Shown piece after piece: positions 54,863 through 64,000 of a stretch of DNA of 64,000 bases. The notes beneath the pieces are model-generated. The model did no database searches and was not told the origin of the DNA. It saw nothing but the letters and a program-made list of their open reading frames with translations. Source of the DNA: Blastobasis lacticolella (taxonomy: Eukaryota; Arthropoda; Insecta; Lepidoptera; Blastobasidae); assembly GCA_905147135.1 (NCBI GenBank), contig LR990046.1, forward strand, positions 13,670,501-13,734,500, in the 5' to 3' direction. Position 1 is the first letter of the stretch; every line of letters starts with the position of its first letter. The position numbers and the translations under genes were made by a program.

Positions 54863-56364
54863 CTGCAAAATAATTGTATATATAGTTATTATTGTATACA
54901 TTATTTATTCTAAGCTAGTTTATAATAAGCTTGCTTTTTTTTCTAAATTAGAAATCAAGTACAATCTCATTAATTTGGCAATAGTATGGGCTGTTTACTA
55001 ACTTCACTTGAATAAGTGCTAGAGATGAGTGATAAATATTGTCACATGTTGTAGTATCACTGTGAATTTTCATGAAGGATCTATAGTTCCTTACAAACTC
55101 ACGTCATAACATATAAGACACAATAATAAGGACTGTGAGGGGGCATCAGCATCTTTTCATCAGTACTTTATTGGCAGCATAATGAATGTTGAGTAAAACA
55201 TTGAGTAGAATGATGAGAGCGAAAGTTAAGTTATTTACTACCCATCTGTAGCACTTATTCGAGTAAAGTGCAAACTTTTGTTACAACTATTGACTACAAC
55301 ATTTGTCCTATTACTAAATTAATGAGGTACTTAGTAATAATTTTAATGAGAAGATTTCATTTCATTCTTAATAAATTTAATTTACATGCCTATAAATACT
55401 AACCAGGCATCCATTTGGTGAATGCATTGATAAGAAACTTCGAATCTGTGTTGATGGTCAATTTTGGCACGCCATTCTTTATAGCCTGCCTAATAGCACA
55501 AGTGGCTGCTTGTATTTCACCACAGTTATTGGTGGCACGCCCCGAGACTGGTTCACTAGTATTGAGGTGATGGCCCGGACCCCAATACACACCGAGGCCT
55601 GCCTTAGCTCCTAGTTTACCATTTGATGAACATGCTCCATCTGTGTATACCTACAATATAAATTCTCATTTAATAAACGTAATCCACGCAGAAGGTATGA
55701 AAATATAAGTCAGGGTAAAGGGGGCATAAAGGCACCCGCCCTTCGTAAGTATCTTTCTACTAAGCAAAAAGTTAATTACCTGAACATATCCCTCATCGTC
55801 TTCTTCAAAACTCCCAACGCTGCTACTTGATCTACTTTTCTTTGGAGCTGGAGGCTCAATCAAAATAGTTTGTCTACCAGAATGTGTGCTCTTTTTTATT
55901 ATTTTATCTATACCTTTTCCAAAATTATTTACTTTCTTTTCTAATTCATCTAATTGTTTCGCTATTGCAGCTCCACATTCGTCATCAGCATCCTTCTTTG
56001 GTACAGAGTTCTTAAAATCATTGGAAGAGGTGGAATAATTGTTTGCAGTAGAGTAATTACGTTTATGGGTTTGACTCGGGTTTCCCGCCTTCTTAGATGG
56101 GGCGCCATTACTTGTAGCGCCGACTGTAGAAATAAAGGCTTCAGCACCAACAATGGAATCAAACTTTTTGTACCTGGCTCCAGAAAAACCTTTGACTTGG
56201 GCTTCGCAGTCACCCCAAGTCATATAAATGCCACTTGTTCTTCCTCTTGCAACAGCGTAGTAGGGCATTATGTGGATAGCAAATGTTGTATTCGCTGAAA
56301 TCCTCAAGCTCCTAAAAGAACACGAATTTATACGTTCACAAAATTTAAAAAATACCCTCCTCAT
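54672..56364 (-). CDS. RNASEH1: Ribonuclease H1, 3 coding exons
   Basis: Exons 56364-55780, 55650-55404 and 54862-54672 join to 1023 nt, 340 aa, in phase. It cleaves the RNA strand of RNA-DNA hybrids. From Met33 (MPYYAVARGRTSGIY) to about residue 80 is the hybrid-binding domain, with FSGARYKKF; a Ser/Lys-rich linker follows; residues 196-340 are the catalytic RNase H fold. Catalytic residues are visible: Asp199 (YTDGACS), Glu240 (CGEIQA), Asp264 (NTDSKF), His318 and Asp328 (HKGVHGNEMADQLAK). The first 32 residues are Arg/Phe-rich and nearly free of acids, like a mitochondrial presequence; animal RNase H1 uses two starts for mitochondrion and nucleus. However, a good acceptor (TTCTTTTAG, exon start 56311) would remove Met1 and leave Met33. 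Confidence 0.93.
54990..55280. mobile_element. MITE in RNASEH1 intron 2
   Basis: The left arm with GAATAAGTGCTAGAGATG (55009-55026) returns inverted near 55247-55264 with one mismatch in this core, and weaker matching continues on both sides for about 40 bases. No coding capacity. The rest of intron 2 and intron 1 (55651-55779) hold nothing notable. Confidence 0.65.
55404..55650 (-). CDS. RNASEH1: RNASEH1 coding exon 2 (catalytic core)
   Basis: Acceptor ATTGTAG, donor GTTAGT. It carries three of the catalytic acids and GRATNNCGEIQAAT, strongly conserved in RNase H1. Confidence 0.93.
55780..56364 (-). CDS. RNASEH1: RNASEH1 coding exon 1 (hybrid-binding domain, linker)
   Basis: 195 codons from Met1, or 163 from Met33 at 56268. 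Donor GTAATT. The linker has many Ser, Lys and Asn codons and no conserved motif. If the 56311 acceptor is used, an upstream non-coding exon is required. Confidence 0.82.
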
Positions 56365-56655
56365 TTGTTGTTTACTGACAAGTCAGTGTTACCAGCAGTA
56401 GTTCCGAAAAAGTACGAAAATTGATAAAAAGGTACGGTTTGCCGTCTCTTCTAAATAAAACGGCGTTATTTTACCCACATGCTACCTCTCAATGTAGGAG
56501 CAATTCGTATTTTAACCTCCTTTTTTCCTATGACTAAAATCACTATTATATACTTTTTATAAATATTTTTGTTAATTGGTATCCGGCCGGATAGTAAATT
56601 ATCGCCGGATAGGCCGGATACTGGATAGTAACCGATTATCCGTTTCATCTCTACT
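56365..56655. promoter_or_regulatory. RNASEH1: RNASEH1 upstream region
   Basis: Expected to hold the RNASEH1 promoter, on the minus strand. It contains direct repeats of GCCGGATA at about 56583-56628, part of a repeat type common in insect genomes. No TATA box is convincing. Confidence 0.4.
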
Positions 56656-56791
56656 TACCATGAGCTCTTATAGCAGGACCTAAGCAGAATTGCTTTCGCT
56701 TAAAACGAGATAAGCTTATGTAACACGTATAGCGCTGTCTCGTTCTAAGCAAGGCAGTTCTGTTTAGGTCCTGCTATAAGAGCTCATGGTA
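56656..56791. mobile_element. Palindromic MITE, 136 bp, TA target
   Basis: The left end TACCATGAGCTCTTATAGCA is repeated exactly, inverted, at the right end (56772-56791). Arms extend about 55-60 bases with some mismatches. TA at both ends fits the Tc1/mariner superfamily. Confidence 0.88.
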
Positions 56792-57051
56792 AGGCTCCTG
56801 ATAACACCTTGATCGCAGGTGGTGCCAATGAGCAAAAATATAGCAAAATTTGTCAAAATTAACCCTTCCGTTCCTTACTTTTCAGTATTTTGCGGGCGGA
56901 AAAGGCAAAGTGACCTTCTCAGCAAAATTTTGTACCTTGGGATTCAACGGTAAAACGTACGAAGTAGTACAATGTCGAGCAGAGTACGCCAAAGATACGA
57001 CATACGGTCAAATATTACGTAAATCGTACCAAAAGGTACGATCTCGCAACT

Positions 57052-58061
57052 AGTGTTGTCAACTAGGCTAACACGAAATGTGATAAATTGCTGTTAAAAA
57101 AATGCCAAAGATATGCAAATTTTTTTAATAAAGTGCTAAAATAATATGCCAAATTAATGTAAAATTTTAATCAGTTCTTATAACGGCCTCCTGAGTACAT
57201 ATACTTAGGAGTCATATTGAGGTATAAAATAAACTTTACAAGCCAACTTTATTAATTACAAAAAAAAATTATCTCGTCACCTCGTAGGATCGCACTTTTT
57301 CCTACCTTTATCTATTTTAAATTTAGTAGGTAACGATTTGATCTAAGTTATTCTTTCTCCCTCATTCCTACAGAGAAGAGGGAGAGAAGCAATTTGGTTT
57401 GTCTACCTATGATATCCACCTGCCAAAACGATTTTTTAAATGGGGTATCCCCAAGAAGTCCCAAAACATAAAAGAATAGTTTTATGTTTATATTAAACTA
57501 AAGTAGTCGTTCGTTCCATGTTTTTTTTAAGTTTCACTTTCAAATGAAGAGCTTTCCAGTAGGTATTGATAGTTGGTTTCAAAAAGCATCAATAGTTGGC
57601 GCTCCTACAATTTTGGTAATCTTTTTTAAATCTGTATGATGGTAGCAGTGATTTCATGCAGTCAACTAATACTAAACTAAAAATAAAATGTTTATTAATA
57701 TAAACATAACTGTTAAAGGTTGAACGCAATGTATAAAGAAATATTTATAGCCCTTGGCACTATGTTCTATTATTATTACAACCTCTAAAATGGTTAAAAA
57801 CTATTGACAAATACAATATTATCCAACACAACGTACCCAGTGTTTATATCCTGTTTGCTAAGAACCTATTTCAAGCGATTATCAATTACCAAAATTGTCG
57901 GTGCGCCATCTAGTGAGTGGTTAGGAATGCTTTAGATACCTATTGGAAAACTGCTCATTAATGTGCTAAAAAATATGCTATATGCTAAACGACAAAACAA
58001 TATGCTAAATAGAATGAAGATCTGCCTAATTTAGCATATAAAATGCTAAATTGGCAACACT
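57052..58061. mobile_element. Possible hAT-like element carrying a nested MITE
   Basis: Left AGTGTTGTCAAC and right TTGGCAACACTG are imperfect inverted ends resembling the CAGTGTTGCCA termini of some hAT derivatives. Both flanks share ATGCTAAA/TATGC words. Its middle is occupied by the 419-bp MITE at 57543-57961. No transposase frame; no clear 8-bp target duplication. Confidence 0.45.
57543..57961. mobile_element. 419-bp MITE, copy 1
   Basis: Ends AATGAAGAGCTTTCCAGTAGG and, inverted, TAATGAGCAGTTTTCCAATAGG form a ~23-bp terminal inverted repeat. The element is repeated in opposite orientation at 58791-59209 with scattered differences. Confidence 0.8.
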
Positions 58062-58790
58062 GCTGGTAACGCTGATGACAGTTGGATACACAATACACAG
58101 ACCAATAAACAAGCAAACTACTCAGGAACTATAACTTACTCGCACGTCTGTCAGCCGCTTATAGTGAATAAGACCCCTCCACACGCTCTAGTAGATCTAT
58201 CTGTTGCTGCTGAATCGTCGAAGATCTATGTTGATAAGCAGAATACTACTATCATCGAATTGGAATTATTATAAATTTTGACGATAATTCAAATATTTAT
58301 TGAACATTTATTTAAGGTTGCGCCGCTGCCCGCTCCGTTGCCGCCCCTCACCCGCTGACTTCGTGCCAGCGGCACTTCTTCGGCACCGGCCTAGGAGCGA
58401 ATTTTACATTTGTTAGGCTTTTTTTCTTTCCGCTCGTGCGAGCTTAGCTTTTTTAGCTTGTTTTTTCTAGTAGCCAGTAAATGATTTTGGCGGAAAACTT
58501 AGGTGGGAATAATTCGAAATGATCAACCGGCAGTATGAAAACCATACTTATATTATATAATATGTCCATGATGAAAATACTGAAATAAAAATAAGAAAAT
58601 AATGCTTTTATAATAAAAGGTACGCCTTTTATCTTCAAGTCTGTGATATAGATACGAGAGGGTTTGAGGTTGTTTTATTACTGGACATTGGAATTTTGCA
58701 ATTGCTTATAGCTTGTCGGATAATACTGTCCTTACTAGGTAAGTTGTTTTCAATTAAATATATGTAGGTATATGTAAATCGAGTCACGTG
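58062..58790. other. Spacer between the inverted 419-bp copies
   Basis: GC-richer at about 58310-58400, otherwise AT-rich. No exon or named repeat seen. Confidence 0.35.
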
Positions 58791-59209
58791 AATGAGGAGT
58801 TTTCCAATAGGTATCTAAAGCATTCCTAACCACTCACTAGATGGCGCACCGACAATTTTGGTAATTGATAATCGCTTGAAATAGGTTCTTAGCAAACAGG
58901 ATATAAACACTGGGTACGTTGTATTGGATAATATTGTATTTGTCAATAGCTTTCAACCATTTTAGAGGTTGTAATAATAATGGAACATAGTGCTAACTTC
59001 TATAAATATTTCTTTTTACACTTCGTTCAACCTTTAACAGTTATGTTTATATGAATAAACATTTTATTTTTATGTTTAGTATTAGTTGGCTGCATGAAAT
59101 CACTGCCACCATCATACAAATTATAAAAAGATTACCAAAATTTTAGGAGCGCCATCTATTGATGCTTTTTGAAACCAACTATCTATACCTACTGGAAAAC
59201 TCCTCATTG
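58791..59209. mobile_element. 419-bp MITE, copy 2, inverted
   Basis: Same length as copy 1 and collinear with its reverse complement. Ends AATGAGGAGTTTTCCAATAGG and CTACTGGAAAACTCCTCATT. Confidence 0.8.
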
Positions 59210-59214
59210 ATCGA

Positions 59215-59450
59215 GTGCGTAACGAGTAGGTACTCATAACATTCGTCGCAGCCTTGGCGTCAGAGACATTGCGGATAACATTGAAAATGCACACCTACAT
59301 GGTTTGGTCATGTATTGCGTAAGCCCAAGGATACACGGAAAATGGGCGCCTAAGCCTGCCCTTGTCAGGAAAGAGTCCCGCAAGAGGCCAAAGAAGCGAT
59401 GGATGATGATGATGTCGCCGAGTAGGCCGCCAGAATCGCGGCTTAAGCCG
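59215..59450 (+). pseudogene. RTE-like LINE 3' coding tail
   Basis: One frame reads LGVRDIADNIENAHLHGLV and then a Lys/Arg-rich SRKRPKKRWM, the order found at the C-terminus of these ORF2 proteins. It begins directly after the 419-bp MITE. Confidence 0.6.
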
Positions 59451-59535
59451 AGCTAAGTAGAGAAGGAAAATTAGCATACCTGACCCTGAGAGATTCCGCG
59501 ATTGGCCGCTTGGATGATGATGATGATGATGATGA
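59400..59535. repeat. (GAT)n microsatellites
   Basis: Two short GAT runs, 59400-59413 and about 59512-59536. Such runs often follow LINE 3' ends in Lepidoptera. Confidence 0.8.
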
Positions 59536-59539
59536 CTTA

Positions 59540-60980
59540 AATCTCCTATATGATAGCGCATCAGCAAAAATTATAGAAAAGAGAAAGATATATACAATAA
59601 AATCTTATTTTTGTTTTGAAAACCATCACGTGCGGCCCTGCACGTGCAGCAAACACCTGCGCATACCGGCACTTGTTTACATTGTGGTGAGGTGGGGGTA
59701 GAAGTCCGGACGTGTTGGGACATTCTGTGTTCAGCTACCGTCGTGCACACACCTATGTATTCTTCTTTATAGGTTAAATGTGTGATTTCTGTTAATCGTT
59801 TAATTAAGCATCTGCCAAAGTGATAATTGTTAATGATTGTTATCTTCTTTGTACTAAAGTAAAAAATAACATTGGTTAAAAATGAGTCATCGTTTAACTG
59901 GTGCTTTACGACGACCCTCATCCCTGACGGACAGGCAAATCCCACCACTTGGTCTGAGCCGCCCATCAAACTCTTATATATATATATTAGCACCCTCCCC
60001 TAATTAAAATTAGCTGAAAAAATATGGGAGGTCTATTTAAATAAATAAATAAAAATCGTTTATTACATCTATCTCACACATGGCACAGTACATTAGGTCA
60101 TAATACAGCTTACAAGAAACTTCGTTACCTGTGCCATAAGTAGATGTGCAACGGGGCCACACTCAGCATAAGCCACGGCTGACGCCATGGCGCTGGTTTT
60201 CAGTGTGCCCCTCAGTGAAGCACAGACGTAAGTGATTTCACATGCCAGTAATATATAAAAATAAAACAATAATACTTATCTACAAAATACTATAGGTACA
60301 TAATATAAATAAATAAATTCTAAATAAATGAATTGTAATTGTAAATGTATAGTGGTGAGTGTCTACGTATTGCGGAGTGTGTAAAATTATACGACTAGTT
60401 TAAAAAGACACGAACGTCGCGCGTCGGTCCGGAACAAAGCCATCTAACCACATCCGTTTACCTACCTACATTTTTTCCCGGTCGCCATGCACTCATATCA
60501 CGTTCTCATGTATTTGTATTATAGTATTTGAGTGTTACTTACTATCTCTACTATCGCTGTTACTTAGATACACAAGAGGGCTTTATGCTAATTTGAGGTA
60601 CACTTCACCGAAAATGTTTTACTGACTATATGACCATGGCATAAATATCTACATATTTAAATGTAGCACCGACCCAAGGACATATTATTGACAGTGATAG
60701 TGCTGTAAAAATCGACTAATGTCATAGATGCAGAATGCAGACCATCTCATCTCCAGAAAATGGGCAGCAGTATTCACACAACTGCGATCCTACCCGACCG
60801 TTAAGCGTGGAGCTTACCTCTATGGCAATAGCCTCAACTAATGCGGAAGAGGATATAAGTTCAGCAGTGGTCTGCTATCGCTGTTGATAATTTGATAAAT
60901 AGGCATTTCATAAAAAAAATTAAAGCTAAGTACCTATGTATCTGTTTTATATTCCCTAGGGAGGTACAAGGACCGACGAC
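59540..60980. other. Gene-free stretch with retroelement tail
   Basis: At about 60040-60240 lies a sequence starting AAATAAATAAATAAAAATCG and continuing TTTATTACATCTATC, likely a LINE 3' end in reverse. A short TA run sits at 59975-59988. No host exon seen. Confidence 0.4.
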
Positions 60981-60984
60981 GATC

Positions 60985-61560
60985 CACCTCACGAAAGCGG
61001 CCACCGTCGTCCAGGACATCTGCAACCTAAGGAGAAAGGATGCGGTGCCAGCCTTTGAGGTACCTTTAGAGAGGTTTTGAAGAACCCCATGTTATACTGC
61101 AAAGGAAATACTTCGGGAGGGAGCTCATACCACATTTTGCACGTGCGCGGTAAAAAGGCTAGCGATGCGCGCAATTTAGTTGGATGCCAAGCATTTAGAT
61201 GGTGTAAATGAAATCTATTCTATCGTTGGACGGTGCGGTGGCGGAAAAGTGACGGTGGTACCAAGTTAAACAGCTCTTCAGAACATTCCCTGTTGTGCCT
61301 ACAGATGGCAGAGAACATCAGAGAGCCAAAGTCTCTCCGGAGGCTTAAGGGATCCAAATTATTTGTGAAAAGGGGATCATCGACAATACGAATAGTCCGG
61401 CGATGGATGGAATTAAGTGGAATGAGTTGGTATTGAGGTGCACCAGACCTTAGGTGAGAGTAGTAGGTACATATGGGGACGACCCAGTGCTTTGTATAGC
61501 AAAAGTCGATGCCTCGATGTGAAGCCAAAAAGTCTTTATTAAGCACCCTAAGTTTTTTTT
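60985..61560 (-). pseudogene. Jockey-like LINE ORF2 C-terminal remnant
   Basis: Minus-strand frames 61546-61220 and 61174-60989 together show LSLRRDFGSLMFSAICRHN, ECSEELFNLVPPSLFRHRT and [18 protein letters not shown], all hallmarks of the Jockey-type reverse transcriptase C-terminus. One frameshift separates them. Confidence 0.8.
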
Positions 61561-64000
61561 AAGCGATTTTATCTTTGCCCTCAAAGTGATCCCTAAATTG
61601 TGCTTCATTCGGGAACGTTCTGAAACTGACAGATAGTTCTGAAAGTGTCACTATATCAAATGTTTTTTTACACTGTAAACGCAATAATCTAATTGGTAAA
61701 GTTTTATACCTGTATAGAGTTGGAAACTATTAAAAACTATTTAAAAGAAACCAAAAATTAAATACAATAATGTACTTTATTAGGATACTTAACAATTAGG
61801 TCTTCTGACGCCTTCATTTATTGTTAATACACAACTTCTATGTTTGTATAAAAACTTAACTTACCTATACTGTGGGTTCCGACGAGTCTCAAATTATTAT
61901 GCTGAGCTATTTCTATTCTAGGTATCCACTTCATTTTGTTACAAATATATACCTATGTATAATATGTACCAAATGAATATTGTATTCCATGTAACAAAAA
62001 ATAACGGTTGCAACATACTTTTATTAGCTGTCAACCGAACCGATTCTTTTGCGATGAGAAACCGCCATTATTTGGAACACATCGTATCTACATTACATGG
62101 TAAATCTAATCATTTGAATTTCAAGTACGGGAGATACGAACAACAATATTAGGTATCTATTTACATAAACAATTTAAAAAAAATGCAGGTATCATATTAT
62201 TTAGAAATAACTGGGACAGGTAACGCCTACATAATTGTTGATTTTATTGTAGGTTGTTAACTTACAATAATTCAAAGAGTCGTATCTAACATAACAAATT
62301 CCAAATATCAATGTATTAATAAGATAATAGTAATAGCTAATGGCACTCTTTAAATTATGACTGTGGGGTTATCTGCGGAAGCATACAGTTTTATGACAGC
62401 TGTAATTGTCCTATAAGTATGAATATCAAGACAAAACATCAGTACCTAAGTATTACAAAATATGTCCTATTATTCTCTAGAACAAGTGTGTAGTCCCAAA
62501 ACTCGGTAACTAAAACAAACATTAAATTAATTGATTTCTTAAAATTATTTCTTACGATATAAAGTCAAACTGGTAGGTATTTAAAACATACCAATAATTA
62601 TTTTTAATAAAATTAATCTAATTTAACAGTACACAACGTATTAATAAAATTTGTTAAAAGGCGAACAATTTATTTTGGTTAATACTTGGTAAAATTATAT
62701 TAATTCAATGTGATTCAATAAAGATTTTAGATATGGAAATGACTAGTCTTAAGATTAATGTAAATTGATGATCTAGCGAGAGGAAACAAATAACTTTTGC
62801 GTTTCTAATTCAACACATAGTAGAGGCACTGGGTTATTTTACATACCTATATAAAATATTTGATCATAATATTATAAACGTAAATAAGTTTGATTATGCC
62901 TACAGGGTAGAATGCAAAACATATACCTCCCCGAGTAGGACTTTAATATAGAACAAATGTATATAAAAAGGAATTCTTGAAGACTTTAGAACAATCGTCT
63001 AATTTATCAGTAGACAACCCATTCTTTGGTTGCGTAAAATTTGTTATTACACTGAAGTAGGTACTATTGGTTCTAGAGCCCGTGAAGAACTTTACACCAG
63101 CACCTGCACAGACTAGAGCGAAATGCGCCTACCTAGCATTATCTAGTAAGCTTATTTACAGCTGCCTTCGCTAACATCCTACGTAATTAGGTACTAAAAT
63201 GTCCCTGATAGGAACGAAGATTAAAATCGGCGTAAGTAGGTAGTAAATAATGGCCAGTAAGTAGGCCGATTTTCTTATTTTATGCCGATTCTTGTAAATT
63301 GAAAATCGGGGAGCTTGTGGCTCTGTGATGGAGGTTTTAGCGGTACTTATAGTATATTATATTTCATATAAGACACCTCCTACGGTTATTAGTTCTTTAC
63401 GCATAGTACAGGTGAAATTGCAATGTAGAGACCAGTAAAAAATTTGAGTCTTGAATCCACTACTTTTGACTGTTTGTCTATGTGGAAATCTGGAGCATTC
63501 CACAGTTTCTAGCGCCAATTATTTAGGGTCTAAGCATCACAGAACCGCAGACTCTACCACAGCTCGGAATATTCTCCTATATATCATCATAGAGCTAATT
63601 TAATTTGACACAGAAATACTTTAAAAAATATCTACGCCAACAAGACTATACTTACAATCTTGTGTTATTATCAAAAATATTAGCCGCTTTTCTAAATGTG
63701 CGTGTTTCATAATGATTGATCTAAATGTTTACCTACTCTCATAGCGCAATGGACAATCGCTAATTAATGAGTGCATATCTTTAAGTAATTAGAACGACGT
63801 AGATACTTAACATAATGAATGAAAATAATACTACGATTTTGGACCTTACTGTGAAGTGAGCATTACAAAATACTTTTAGGCATTCTCAATGATTTATTGC
63901 TTTTACACACGACACGTTGATAAATGGATGGCGTTATGATATGAATGGTTGATGTGATGACGGATTAGATGGCAAAATGCCTAACAGCGAGATTCATGAT
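61561..64000. other. AT-rich gene-free right end
   Basis: I see no exon, RNA gene or mobile element with clear ends in this 2.4 kb. A short open frame at 61955-62152 has no supporting features. Confidence 0.5.

Noticed and set aside
56850..57053. 67-codon frame at the right flank
   Set aside because: No recognisable domain, no splice context, and it lies among repeats.

Overview
The window is animal nuclear DNA, most likely from a moth or butterfly (Lepidoptera). It is AT-rich, its genes are split into many short exons with GT-AG introns, and introns and flanks are full of repeats of the kind common in lepidopteran genomes: RTE and Jockey-like LINE fragments, tRNA-derived SINEs, TA-flanked MITEs and (TA)n or (GAT)n microsatellites. 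Nothing bacterial (operons, CRISPR, insertion sequences) is present. Exon limits below were assigned by hand from splice consensus, reading phase and family similarity; all the exon chains stay in frame.

Three host genes are supported. (1) MTMR9, minus strand, 22492 down to 2901: ten coding exons, 565 aa, a myotubularin-family pseudophosphatase whose active-site loop lacks both the catalytic Cys and Arg. (2) ZMYND8 (PRKCBP1-like chromatin reader), plus strand, 23332 to 48327: twenty coding exons, 1943 aa, with PHD, bromodomain, PWWP, coiled coil and MYND finger, plus a long N-terminal extension carrying eleven 9-residue repeats. (3) RNASEH1, minus strand, 56364 to 54672: three coding exons, up to 340 aa, with a possible mitochondrial start upstream of a nuclear start. 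MTMR9 and ZMYND8 are head to head with 839 bp between start codons, so they probably share a promoter region. ZMYND8 and RNASEH1 are tail to tail. I see no functional pathway joining the three.

Region by region: 1-2900 is repeat-rich flank. 2901-22492 is MTMR9; its 11.9-kb intron 8 holds two ~5.4-kb LTR-bounded, apparently non-autonomous elements (5415-10898 and 10919-16354) inserted in one TA microsatellite. 22493-23331 is the divergent promoter. 23332-48327 is ZMYND8; its 5.2-kb intron 12 holds a decayed RTE LINE broken by a 415-bp repeat and by a 1.2-kb near-palindromic foldback element. 48328 to about 52400 is a probable long ZMYND8 3' UTR with a perfect 18-bp hairpin. 52400-54440 holds LINE and SINE remnants. 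54440-56364 is RNASEH1. 56365-64000 is gene-free: MITEs, a nested MITE complex, an inverted pair of 419-bp elements and a Jockey-like LINE tail.

I did not find a convincing new multi-gene system. The strongest unusual signals are the paired LTR elements in one microsatellite, the expanding minisatellite inside them, the long foldback element, and the repeat-bearing N-terminus of ZMYND8.
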